From: Azolla pinnata
Taxonomy: Eukaryota; Streptophyta; Polypodiopsida; Salviniales; Salviniaceae
Length of the DNA stretch: 64,000 nucleotides
Direction of reading: 5' to 3'
Assembly (NCBI GenBank): GCA_037176905.1
Contig: JBBBWG010009446.1
Coordinates: 7,983-71,982, forward strand
The notes below the pieces were generated by a model. It saw only the letters and a program-made list of their open reading frames with translations. It had not been told where the DNA came from and did not search any database. Both the position numbers and the translations under genes were made by a program. Within the stretch, counting starts at the first letter, position 1; every line of letters begins with the position of its first letter. This document shows, piece after piece, positions 8,721-19,559 of this stretch.

Positions 8721-11072
8721 ATGTTGCTGAGGCTGTCGCCTTCGTCTGCGCAACAGATCCTGCACAAGCTCAGGCGCTCGCCGAAGCTCATGATCTTGTT
8801 CCTCATCGCCATGGCGCTACTCGTCTTCTTCTTCTTCTTCCTCTTCAGCACGATCATCATCCACTTGGGGTTCGAGGTCCGAGTGGATGTGGCGACGATG
8901 TGCGAGATCAACCGCAAGGTCCCGAGCCTCGCCCAACGCAGCTCTTCCTCCTCATCGCCATGGTCTTCTTCTTCTTCGTCTTCTTCTTCTTCATCGCCAT
9001 CATCATCATCATCCTCTTCTTCTTCGCCGAAGCGCATCAGGTTCTCCATCTTGACCTTGGCAGATGGCAAGGCCTTCAAGACCTACGCAGCTTCCATGGC
9101 GAGCTTGCTGGAGTCGAGATCGATCTACGCCGCCCTGCACGGCTACGAGATGCGGGCCTACTTCCACAAGCCGGAGGCGGGGAGGGGGCTTGTGTGGTCC
9201 AAAGTGCCGGCGATCCACGAGACCCTCTTCGGGGACAGAATCTCCTCGACTCCTCCATCTTCACCATCGCCATCTTCATCGTCTTCTCCGGGAAGAAGAA
9301 GAAGAAGAAGAAGAAGAAGAAGCAGAATTGGTAGGAGGAGCAACAGCTCCATAGCCGGATCGATTGAAGATGAGGCGGAGGAAGAGGAGGCGGAGGAGGA
9401 GGAGCATTGGGTGTGGGTGCTGGATGTGGACACTCTGATATTCAACTACAATGTGAAGCTGGAGCAGGTGATCGCGTGGGCGGGGATGAAGTGGGCGGCA
9501 GAAGAAGCCTCGCGTCGCGCGAGGAACCCTAACCCTAACCCTAACCCTAACCCTAACCCTAATCCTAGCCAAGGGGACATGGCTATGGACCTGGTGATCT
9601 CGAGGGACATGAACGGGATCAATGCGGGATCGTTCCTCGTGAGGAGGAGCGAGTGGACGAGAGCCTTCTTGCGCAGATGGTGGGCGAGGAACGGCAATGG
9701 AGTCCCCAACATCAAGGGCATGAAGGAGCAGGCGGCGCTCGCGGACCTGGTGCGAACCGACCCTGACGTCGCCGGCCATGTCCAGGTGTGTAATAAACCC
9801 TAAACCCTAAACCCTAAACCCTAAACCCTAGATGGTACGAGCAATAACCATTCGCTGGCTTCTGTATCGTCGTGTTCACATCGTAGCGTTGGCTGTGGTC
9901 AGCTATTTGTGGGCTAGCTTCATTAAGGAACGAAGGGTGAGGATCGAAAGCTTCTGAAAGATTATTCAAAGGCCTGTGAATGGTTATGCTCGTAGCACGA
10001 GACCCTAAACCTTAGATGATGTGAGCAATAACCATTCGCTGGCTTCTATATCGTCGTGTTCATGTCGTAGCGTTGGCTGTGGTCAGCTATTTGTGGGCTA
10101 GTTCATTAAGGAACGAAGGGTGAGGATCGAAAACTTCTGAAAGATTATTCAAAGGCCCGTGAATGGTTATGCTCGTAGCACGAGACCCCTAAACCTTGGA
10201 TGATGTGAGCAATAACCATTCGCTGGCTTCTATATCGTCGTGGTCACATCGTAGCGTTGGCTGTGGTCAGCTATTTGTGGGCTAGCTCATTAAGGAATGA
10301 AGGGTGAGGATCGAAAACTTCTGAAAGATTATACAAAGGCCCGTGAATGGTTATGCTCGTAGCACGAGACCCCTAAACCTTGGATGATGCGGGCAATAAC
10401 CGTTCGTTGGCTTCTATATTATAGTGTTCACATCGCAAGGCCAGCTATGTTCACCTTATTTGTGGGTTAGTTCATTAAAGAATGAAGGGTGAGAATCGGA
10501 AACTGCTGAAAGATGATACAAAGGCCTGTGAATGGTTATGCTCGTAGCATTAGACCCTAAACCCTAGATGATACGAGCAACAAGAACCGTTCGTTGGCTT
10601 CGATACCGTGGTGTTCACATCACAAGGCCAGGTATGGTTACGTATTTGTGGGCTAGTTTATGAAGGAATGGAAGGCGAGGATCGAAAGCCTTCTAAAGGT
10701 AATACAGAGGCCAGTGAATGGTTATGCTCGTAACACACTAGACCGTAGACCTTAGACCCCAGACCCCAGACCCTAAACCCTAAACCCTAAACCCTAAACT
10801 CACGTGCAGCTCGTGCCTCAACGCACGTTCAATGCTTATGGCTTCCCGAGCCGCGACGATTCATCTGCCTTCCACACAGGCGACTTTGTCGTCCATTGCC
10901 CCAGTCCATCGCGCAAGCGCCGGCTGCCCTCGTACGCCCGCGAATGGGAACGCATGATGTCCCAATGCCATCTCCGTGAGCTCTGGATGGATGCCGCTCT
11001 CCTCCTCGTCCCTGGTCATGACATTGACCATGCTACTAATGTTGCTGTTGTTGCTGATGTTGCTGATGTTGC

Positions 11073-11103
<31 letters not shown>

Positions 11104-11166
11104 GATGATGATGATGATGATGGTGGTGGTGGCGATGAGGATGCCCCAGCTGCCCATGCTTCCTAA
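8721..11166 (+). CDS. GT34-family (GMA12/MNN10-type) glycosyltransferase, two exons
   Basis: Exons 8721-9785 and 10810-11166 (phase 0, GTGTGT donor, GTGCAG acceptor) give 473 residues. I chose the ATG at 8721. It is a type II membrane protein: a short basic N terminus, then a hydrophobic segment at about residues 23-49. The catalytic part shows RIRFSILTLADGKAFKTYA, a GYEMRAYF block, WSKVPAI, the DXD metal/nucleotide-sugar motif DVD at residues 235-237, INAGSFLVRRSEW and, across the splice, VPQRTFNAYG then GDFVVH. These are hallmarks of Golgi GT34 galactosyl/xylosyl/mannosyl-transferases. The DXD region resembles fungal MNN10-type enzymes more than plant xyloglucan xylosyltransferases. Oddities: a poly-Ser stem, a Pro/Ser/Arg/Glu insertion just before DXD, seven Asn-Pro repeats encoded by CCCTAA hexamers (9525-9566), and a C-terminal Asp/Gly tail from GAT/GGT repeats. 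Sugar donor and acceptor are unknown. Confidence 0.8.
9790..10800. repeat. Five-copy 184 bp tandem array with telomere-like boundaries, inside the GT34 intron
   Basis: The block GCAATAACCATTCGCTGGC recurs at 9841, 10025, 10209, 10393 and 10577, an exact 184 bp period each time. Later copies are more diverged. Each monomer ends with a short CCCTAAACC-type motif. The array is preceded by five CCCTAAA heptamers at about 9797-9830 and closed by four more at about 10770-10797. The array makes up nearly the whole intron between the GT34 exons. Confidence 0.93.
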
Positions 11167-11436
11167 TGCCCCAACTACGGATTGTCTGCTTTCTCTGGCT
11201 TCATGTGGTTTCATCTCTCTGCTGCTGGTTCCCCATCCGCTCGAGTGTGCTTTCATATTGGATCCAAATGCATACATGCCACTGTAATTCTTTTGGGGAG
11301 TTCCTTCTTTCCCTGCCAAATCGAGATTCTGAGGGCATTTCCTCGCTTGCTTCCTCCTTCCGACGCCTGGCTACGCCATCCGTGCCATGATCATCATCGA
11401 GCTTATTCGTTACGTCTTGTTCGAGTAACAAGCCAG

Positions 11437-11850
11437 TACGATTGGATTGGTTTTGGATTGGGGATTAGATCTGTTTGGATCAGTGTTGTATGGTCGGATC
11501 GGAGTGGATTAGATCTGTCTGGTCGGATCAGAGTTGTTTGGTCAGATGAACGGATTGAATCTATCTAGTTGGATTAATCTTGGCTGGATCGGAGTCTGAT
11601 TGGACTCGGATCGGATTTTTCTAGTCGGATTGGATCTGTTTGGATCAAAGCTGCCTGGTCGGATGATCGGATCGGATTTGTGTAGTTGGATTGATCCTAT
11701 TTGGATTGGAGCCATCTTGTCGGATCGGATCGGATCGGATTGGATCTGTCTGGTTAGATTGGATCTGTTTGGATTGGATCTGTCTATTCGGATTGTATCG
11801 GATCCTTTTGGATCAGATTTAGATTGGTTTGGGCGAATCGGTGGAGCATC
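11437..11850. repeat. GGATC-rich short tandem repeat
   Basis: Irregular repeats of about 20 to 30 bp built from TTGGATC, CGGATCGGA and TGTCTGGT. The many GATC sites and the open frame on either strand (Ile-Gln-Ser-Asp-Pro type) follow from this composition. It begins about 270 bp downstream of the GT34 stop codon. Not a gene. Confidence 0.85.
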
Positions 11851-11859
11851 CAGATTCAA

Positions 11860-14800
11860 GTCTTTGTTTCTTCTTGCCTACCACTTAAGTTACAAACATC
11901 ATCTTTATGATGAGGTTGGCTATTTTGTCTTTGGGACATAGATTTTACTACAGAGTTGTAGTTCCACTATAGTTGCTTGAGGATACTTGTTAGGCAATGG
12001 AGATGATGCTGAGGCAGGCTAATTTGTCTGTTGCTTGAGGACACCATGCATTGCTTGTTGTATCTATCTTGTATATCAGAAGGAGGTGGGTTTGACAGTC
12101 TCGATGCATCAACGTAACCCATAGGCAAGTTGAAAGCCCAGGGTTTACTTTGTCTTGAAGTGATAGGTCTTGGGTTCAAAGTCTTTCAAAGTAAAACAGT
12201 TGCGACCTACAGAGAGAGTGATAAGGATCAGCTAAGAATGGGTATAGGTTAACCCCTTGGAGTTATAACTTCTAATTCGATTGAGACTCGAGATGTGCAA
12301 AACAGTTTTGCTTGGACAATCTGGGGAAATCAGTTCCGACCTTGAATTGCCAGTAGGAAATTTTAACATAGATTTGCTATCGTCATGGAAAGGAACTAGT
12401 CCGAAATAGAAAAGTGAGTATTTGACTTCCAAATTCTTGCCGATTGATATCTCGTCTCGGGTCGTAGTGTTGACAAATGCATGCAACTAAGGTTTGCGAC
12501 GGAATAACGTTTGAAGGGCCGCAATAGCATTCATTGAAACAAACACCTTGTGGTGGGCTCATCTTTGAAGACCTTACATTCTTTGCATATCATGCAAGCA
12601 GCTACAAAGAACATACTTCGTAGTTTTTCCAATCGAGAGTAGGGAACAATGGACATCTGCAAGTGATGAGAAGGACCAGATCAATCAATCGGTTGTGTGT
12701 TCGAGCATGAGCGACGGCTCGAAGAAAGAAGAGCGAATTCCCCGACGTCCTGTTGAGTATGGTTCGATAATGGACATATTTACATTGCCCCTTTGTAATT
12801 AGAATAAAGGGAATTTGTCCTAACTTGAGTTAGTATATGCATGAAATTGAACGAAAATTGATAGCGCTCTTGTACTTGTAGTCTCTTGGTAACATAATAT
12901 TTGTATCTAACTGCGGTTTAATCGTAATCTTAGAGTATAGAAACTTCCTCGACCACATTATTCATACTCACCGAGTCCGATAAAGCATCCGTGCTTGTAT
13001 CCAATTCAAGTAGGACACTTCAATTTTCACTCGAAATGATCAAGTACCCCAATCTGTACTCACTTCAAATAGAGTACTTGTACTCATATCCACTCCAAGT
13101 AGAAAAATATCAACGCGTACCCACTTTGGATAGAGCATGCATGCTCATACCCTCTTTAAGTAGAGTTTTCTCCTCTACTTTGCACCACCTTGATCGGACA
13201 ACACTCTGAAAAATATCATCCACCTCGGTAGAGCTCACACAGACAATTTTAGTGGAATGGCTTCCAAGTCCGGCTCATCAAATGAGTTTTGATGCTTTTC
13301 CTACTAGATAGATGATGTTCCAATATTACAAAACAACCTTCCTTATATATGCTATTGGTTTCATACACATGCCTTTCCTGCATGGAGGGTAGCTTGGGGC
13401 ATGTGTGGCATTTAGCACGTATGTCATTGTTTTACAAAAGCTTAATAATAGAAAAACTAATAATAAAAAATAATTATCTATAACATATGCCGTAGTAGTA
13501 AAAGCTAAAATTTTGTAAGTATAAGGTGTAACGGGTCGAAGCTCACCTAAGATATATTTGATTATTTTCGACCTAAATCAATACTTGAAGAAGTATTATT
13601 GTATTGAGCATCTATGTTTTCACACTGTGTTGAAAACATCACGACATCGGTTTACGGGATGTATTAATTTTCCTTTATCACTTTCAAAATATGGCAAGTT
13701 ATCACGGATGGTCTAACTATTATTGCAAGCTAATCACGTTTGATGAGAGACAAGTTCAACATGTGCGGTTGAAGATCAGTTTACTTATAAGTTGAGAGCT
13801 AACAGGCCAAAGACTTGACAAGAAGACTAAAGACAAAGGACTGAATGTGTCGAAAATGAACTCATTGACAAAGGAGAGTTGTGACGAAATGGGGCAAAGC
13901 ACACGCAATCAATTAGATGTAAATATATCTAGATTCAAAAGTTTAGGTTGCCATCTGACATTAAATATAAATAATTAAATTAAAAGTTAATTTTTTACAG
14001 TATTGTATTCTATAGGTGTAAGTTTAGTTATAGGCTTAAATTAATTGTATTCAATGCAATAGTTATATGATATGTACAAACTAATAAAATGTTTTGAGTA
14101 ATAGTCGAGTTTCATCTCCTTTCTATCCCTTTGTGTAATTAAGGCTCACAATTGGTATGTACACTCTAATGAAATGTTTTGAGTAACACTCAAGCTTCAT
14201 TCCCTTTTTGTATATTCTATCTACTAGTGTCTCTCATCTCTCTTTCTCTTTCTATCATGAGTACCAATAGAAAATGGTTTATATGTATAATTGAACTTAG
14301 AAGCAGTACAAATGCTCAAATTTTATCTATCAAGCTATCTCACCTCAACCTATAAATATGATAATATCTTAAAGTATATACAAAGTAATATTATGAAACG
14401 ACTTCCAAAGTTTGTTGACATTGCAAGTCATTAGAGCCATCAAGTGGCAATTATGCATACAAGCCACGTACGTGGTGGGCATTCATTAGCCCTAAAACTA
14501 TATAAACGGCCAGTTGGTCTTAATGTTAATCCATTCTGTTTCAAATTATCAACGATTGTTCTAGTTCAAATTGTCATGGCAAAAGCTCGTGGATGACAAT
14601 GGATTCTGAACACACGAATATGACATGGAAAAAAACTAGATAAAAATAAGAAAACAAGATATTTATTACCTTGAGACTTAAGAGTACGAGGCGCCTAATG
14701 ATCCTCAACTTTTACAAGAATTTCATTGTCTCTATCATAATAAGCATGCTCTAACTCTTGTGTTACAACTCGTGGAGCTTGTTGTCGAAGGGAAAGATAA

Positions 14801-15530
14801 TATTATGAGTACCAATACAAAATGACTTGTATATATATTTGGACCTATAACCTATAGGTATAAATGCTTATATCTTAATGATCAAGTTATTTTACTCAAA
14901 CCATTAAATATATTATATTTTGATACTTGATAATATCTTATCCATGTCTTTTGAGTCCATTGTTGTCAATGAGCTTCATCCATGACATGCTCTCTTTCTA
15001 TCTGCTGCTTAGTCTCAAGCTTTTACACACCCAATTTGTTTACATGGGATTAGAGTATGAGAGTTAACACATCCGTCACCAAAATCTTCTATCAAGAGCA
15101 AGATTGTTTGTTACTGTACTCTCATTGCAAAACAGGTGCAAGAAGAGAGAAATTGAATTAAACACAACAATGTACCTTGGTCATAATAGATGTAACAGTA
15201 CCTAGTCGGTCAAACGTACATTACAAGGGTTCTCAAGATGAAACCAAAGGCAATCAACCCAAATCTTGTCGTCTGAGAGTAAGAAGCCAAGCAAGTCATG
15301 TATTGCTCACCCACATGTGTGCATGACCACATGCTAGGCTACATTAGAATGCGAATTCCCCTGCAAAGGAAGCATGGAAATTTTTGAAAGAATGATTTGC
15401 AATGAGCACGATAGCTAGAATCGAGTAACATCCAGCGATGCAAAACATGTCTTGTAGAGAATTGGGTATGAATATTATGCCCAGCACAATCTAATGATCG
15501 ATCAACGGAGGGCACATTACAAGTCACAGC
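11860..15530. other. AT-rich repeat-bearing intergenic region, no gene recognised
   Basis: About 3.7 kb without a convincing coding region. It contains a 40-50 bp degenerate repeat at about 12980-13165 (TACTC ... AAGTAGA units), a direct duplication of about 85 bp at 14070-14215 (AATGTTTTGAGTAA present twice), and a pair of similar segments of about 120 bp at 14255-14370 and 14805-14940 (ATGAGTACCAATA...AAATG). The last pair, about 550 bp apart, might be ends of a small non-autonomous element, but no terminal structure is clear. Confidence 0.5.
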
Positions 15531-15802
15531 AGACGGAATCAATCTCTGCAAAATCAACAACTGCAATTTGACATGTGAAAACCTCTACAAAATCGACAAC
15601 TGCAATTTGACATGTGAAATTTGACTGCAGCAGTTATTTGTACGCGCAATCGTGTCTTCGATTTTTAGACGGAATCAATCTCTGCAAAATCGACAACAGC
15701 AGTTTGACATGTGAAAACCTCTACAAAATCGATAACTGCAATTTGACGTGTGAAATTTGACTGCAACAGTTATTTGTACGCGCAATCGTGTGTTCGATTT
15801 TT
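15531..15802. repeat. 136 bp tandem duplication (two copies)
   Basis: AGACGGAATCAATCTCTGC occurs at 15531 and again at 15667, and the following 136 bp match with few changes through TTTGTACGCGCAATCGTGT. Within each copy a shorter CAACTGCAATTTGACATGTG block is itself repeated. This is a recent two-copy duplication. Confidence 0.93.
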
Positions 15803-15885
15803 GGTAGAGGGGTTGAAACCTCAAAACAAGTCATTTTTTTCTTAAAAATTGGGATTAGAGAAGAGCATCTGAGACTTAATCTAAT

Positions 15886-16018
15886 TAACGACGATTAGTG
15901 TGGTTAACTACGATTAGTGTGGTTAACTACGATTAGTGTGGTTAACTACGATCAGTGTGGTTGTGTCTTTCTTCTTCTTCTTCTTCTTCTTCTTCTTCTT
16001 CTTCTTCTTCTTCTTCTG
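15886..16018. repeat. 19 bp minisatellite followed by (TTC)n
   Basis: Four to five copies of TTAACTACGATTAGTGTGG at about 15886-15962, then about 16 TTC units to 16018. Between 16019 and about 16210 the sequence is of higher complexity but gives no recognised product. Confidence 0.9.
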
Positions 16019-16473
16019 GATTAGGTTTTGTGAAGAGGGGTCTGTCATTAGGGAATGTACTGGGAGGTGTTCGTTCGTTCGTTCGTGCAGACGTTTAGGG
16101 TTTCCACGGAAAAGCATCGTGGTGTCGGGCTCTGATGCCTTTCTTGGGAATGTGAAGGCACAGAGCATCGTCGTCGTTGTCATCGCCATCGTCATGTGGA
16201 TGGGACTTTGTAGCTAGGAAGCAGAAGAAGGAAGAAGAAGAAGGAAGAAGAAGAAGAAGGCGAGCACATCCAATGCATCGATGGACATGGATCAGTCATG
16301 TATTGGTGGAAAAAACGTGGTGCGAATCAGCAACTGCGTGATGGATACAAAGCAAGGGAGGAGGAGGAAGAAGAAGAAGAAGAAGAAGAAGAAGAAGAAG
16401 GTAAGAGGAGAGACGAGAAGACGGAGGAGGAGAGATGCAGGAAGCGCAAGGCAGGTAGTAGAGTGTGCACAGC

Positions 16474-17797
16474 TTAAGGGCACTTGGCCCTGCCGTTGTG
16501 CGTGGTCTGGGCGTAGCAGGGACCGCACATCAAGTGGTTTCCGGCCGTGCCCGGGGGCACACAGTTGCAGCGGAAGCAGCAGGTGCCGCAAGCCCTGAGG
16601 CACACGTTGGGCCTGCCGGACTTGCTGCAGCGATACGCACACGCGGAGGAGCAATCTATAAAAGAACACACAGTCAGTCACGAAGATCCAGAAGCTGAAG
16701 ATGAAGATGAAGATGAAGATGCAACAAGATGCTGGCGCAGCAGCGGGCTGTAGAGCCAGCCATGGCGAAAATGCAAAACAAAATGTGGTATGTTGGTGGT
16801 GGTATGGCGAAATGCAAAAACATGGTATATGATGGAAAGATGCAAAACGTGGAGAGCTGGTATGATGGAAAGATGCAAAATGTGGCATGTCGGTATGATG
16901 AAACATGCAAAATGTGGTGAGCTGGTATGATGGCAAGATGCAAAATGCGGTATGTCGGTGTGATGAAACATGCAAAACGTGGTGAGCTGGTAGGATGGAA
17001 AGATGCAAAATGTGGTATGTCGGTATGATGAAACATGCAAAATGTGGCATGTTGGTATGATGAAACATGCAAAATGTGGTGAGCTGGTATGATGGCAAGA
17101 TGCAAAATGCGGTATGTCGGTATGATGAAACATGCAAAACGTGGTGAGCTGGTAGGATGGAAAGATGCAAAATGTGGTATGTCGGTATGATGAAACATGN
17201 NNNNNNNNNNNNNNNNNNNNNNNNNNNNNNNNNNNNNNNNNNNNNNNNNNNNNNNNNNNNNNNNNNNNNNNNNNNNNNNNNNNNNNNNNNNNNNNNNNNC
17301 AAAATGTGGTGAGCTGGTGTGATGGAAAGATGCAAAATGCGGTATGTCGGTACGATGAAGATTGCAAAATGTGGTGAGTTGGTATGATGGAAATATGCAA
17401 AAATGTGGTACGTTGGCACGATGAAGTGCCAAATGTGGTATGTTGGTAGGATGAAATGCCAAATGTGGTATGTTGGTGTGATGGGGCCCCGCGACTAATC
17501 GGAGATGCATGGAGCAGATTACGAATACATACTCAAAGGAGGCGCAGCTGCAGCAAGAGGAGGAGGAGGAGGAGGGAGCGGGAGGCCGGGTGGGAGCTGA
17601 GGAGGCGAGGGCGGAGCAGTAGCAGCAGCTGAAGCCGCCATAGCCATAGCCATAGCCAGAGGCAAGGAGAAGGAGGCAGGATCGGCGAGATGCGCGGGAT
17701 GAACCCGATGATGCGGTAGGAGGAAGAAGCAGAAGCAGAAGCAGAAGCAGAAGAGGAAGAGGAGAAGAGCAGGGGAAGAAGCTGCAGGAGCAGCCAT
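16474..17797 (-). CDS. GASA/snakin family cysteine-rich secreted peptide, two exons
   Basis: Exon 1 is 17797-17533 (ATG at 17795-17797, donor GTATGT) and exon 2 is 16655-16474 (acceptor TTTTATAG). The phase-1 junction gives 148 residues. Residues 1-30 form a signal peptide with a hydrophobic LLLFLFCFCF core partly made by a 6 bp repeat. Residues 35-88 are Ala/Pro-rich with a proline run. The last 60 residues are a complete GASA domain with exactly 12 cysteines, including CSKSGRPNVCLRACGTCC, CNCVPPGTAGN and the terminal KCP. GASA peptides are gibberellin-regulated, secreted to the cell wall and act in growth control, redox and antimicrobial defence. A proline-rich spacer is also seen in GASA14-type members. 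The 877 bp intron holds a minisatellite and an assembly gap. Splicing was inferred by eye, but the matching phase and complete cysteine set support it strongly. Confidence 0.9.
16790..17480. repeat. Minisatellite in the GASA intron (~32/65 bp units)
   Basis: Units such as GATGGAAAGATGCAAAATG alternate with GATGAAACATGCAAAATG, each followed by TGGTATGTCGGT or TGGTGAGCTGGT. The basic unit is about 32 bp and pairs form a roughly 65 bp higher-order unit. Long open frames across it on the minus strand span the N gap and are composition artefacts. The array fills most of the intron and is interrupted by the gap at 17200-17299, so its true copy number is unknown. Confidence 0.92.
17200..17299. other. 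Assembly gap (100 N)
   Basis: Exactly 100 N bases inside the GASA-intron minisatellite. The round length suggests a placeholder of unknown true size. Confidence 0.99.
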
Positions 17798-17998
17798 GCG
17801 AGCTTGTTGATGCTACTCTTCTGCTGTGGATATGGACATGTATATGTATGCAGAGAAGATGATGGTGATGGAGTGCATGCCAGCTCAACGATGATGAGGA
17901 AATGCGTGCAGGAAAAGAAAACAAACAAAGGAACAACACGAGGGAGCGTACATTCCAATGAACCCGAGTTCGAATCCCGCCCACAACAGTTTTTGGCA

Positions 17999-18450
17999 AA
18001 CACCACCATCATCATCATCACCACCACCATCATCTCCATCACCACCATCATCATCATCACCACCACCATCATCACCACCACCACGATCATCACCACCACC
18101 ACCATCATCATCACCATCATCATCATCACAACCACCACCATCACCATCATCATCATCACCACCACCATCATCACCATCATCACCATCATCACCATCATCA
18201 TCATCACAACCACCATCATCACCATCATCATCATCACCACCACCACCATCATCACCACCACCACCATCATCACCACCACCACCATCATCATCATCACCAC
18301 CACCATCATCACCATCATCATCATCACCACCACCACCATCATCACCATCATCATCATCACCACCACCACCATCATCACCACCACCACCATCATCATCACC
18401 ACCACCACCATCATCACCATCATCATCATCACCACCACCATCATCATCAT
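17999..18450. repeat. (CAC/CAT)n microsatellite
   Basis: About 450 bp of ATC and CAC triplets in a patterned alternation (blocks of CACCACCACCATCATC). All frames appear open on both strands and none is likely coding. It lies about 200 bp upstream of the GASA start, directly after a sequence that looks like a tRNA 3' half (GAGTTCGAATCCCGCC at about 17966). Confidence 0.93.
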
Positions 18451-18525
18451 GGCTTGTCATGCCATCCATCCATCCATGCGCAAGTTCGACGACATTTCCC
18501 GGCTTGCATAGAGAATCGGTGCGAT

Positions 18526-18645
18526 CGATCAGATATATCAATCCAATCGATCAGATGTATCGATCCAATCGATCAGATGTATCGATCCAATCGATCAGAT
18601 GTGTCGATCCAGTCGATCAGATGTGTCGATCCAATCGATACCGAT
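18526..18645. repeat. 22 bp minisatellite with GATC/ATCGAT units
   Basis: Five copies of a 22 bp unit CGATCAGATGTATCGATCC plus AAT, with small changes. The unit is rich in GATC and ATCGAT palindromes. From 18650 to about 19560 I recognise no gene. Confidence 0.9.
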
Positions 18646-19559
18646 CCAACACCGGCCACCGGATCGAGTTTATTTGGCGGATATCCAGTCCTTCGAGCCC
18701 GGATCCCATGACCGCCGCCGTATCGTACGTTGTTCTGTTACGCACATTCTACGTGTCGTTCGGGATCTTGCATGTGCAAAAGTACACAAGTCCCCATCCG
18801 AAAAAATAGATATGCCTTGACGCGTGGATTGGGACCTGCCGCTTGCAAACACAAGAAATAAAGGGGACCTGTTGCCTCAAACATTCACCATCGTACAAAT
18901 CCTTTGCGAGTAAGGTTTGAAGAGTTGGGCAACTGTAATGCGGCCATCCAGCTAGTCGTCCTACCTGAGAATGTCACTCTCCATAGTTCAATGGGGCATT
19001 GGATCGCGTCGTTCGTTGCAAACTCGTTGAACAACATGTCATAATCACAAGTGACTTGTCACATCTTACCTGTAATATATCCAAACCACATAACCGAGTG
19101 TTATCAAGATAACCAGACGCTTTCTAATAGAAGTCTTTAGTATACTAACCATTGCACTATCTTATTCACTTACATAGTTATATAAAAAGTCATATATAAT
19201 TTATTACAGAACTCATTACAATCGTCGGCGATTCACCCTAATGCATGATCACCAAGTGGCATGTATGCGTACACACTCTGGGCAAAAGCTAGAAGCTTAT
19301 GTCCAGTCCGTGTAGAAGTACGTTGGCCGAAATCCGTATTAGGAAAGTTAATACGACTTGTTTTTTCGCGGACAAGGCACAATGGTCCGATTTCGACTAA
19401 GCCATTGTGTTCGTGTCCATTCTGAGTAGAGCTGGAATTCCCTTTATATTCGTGTCTAGCTCGCTTAAACAATCTTTCAGGTACACTGCAGTGTAGTTGT
19501 AATCACCTACGATCGTAACCACTTTGAGCAGAACTCTGTACCAACCTTCCGTGCAAATG

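Noticed and set aside
8465-9079. Minus-strand 204-codon frame rich in Glu/Asp and Phe/Cys
   Set aside because: It is the antisense of the GT34 leader and poly-Ser coding region, and its composition comes from (GAA)n and (TTC)n repeats.
12991-13209. Short plus-strand ORF at 12991
   Set aside because: It lies within a degenerate 40-50 bp repeat and shows no family features.
17940-17990. A functional tRNA gene before the microsatellite
   Set aside because: Only a T-arm-like half with a B box (GTTCGAATC) is present. I could not form the acceptor stem or D arm.
16292-17999. Minus-strand open frames of 240 to 441 codons across the GASA locus
   Set aside because: They run through the 100 N gap and the minisatellite and show a 32 bp periodic translation. 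Only the short exons with signal peptide and 12-cysteine domain look genuine.
17533-18541. Long poly-Met/Val, poly-Asp/Gly and Ser/Pro open frames over the ATC microsatellite
   Set aside because: Triplet repeats leave all frames open on both strands. There is no complex sequence, start context or splice structure.
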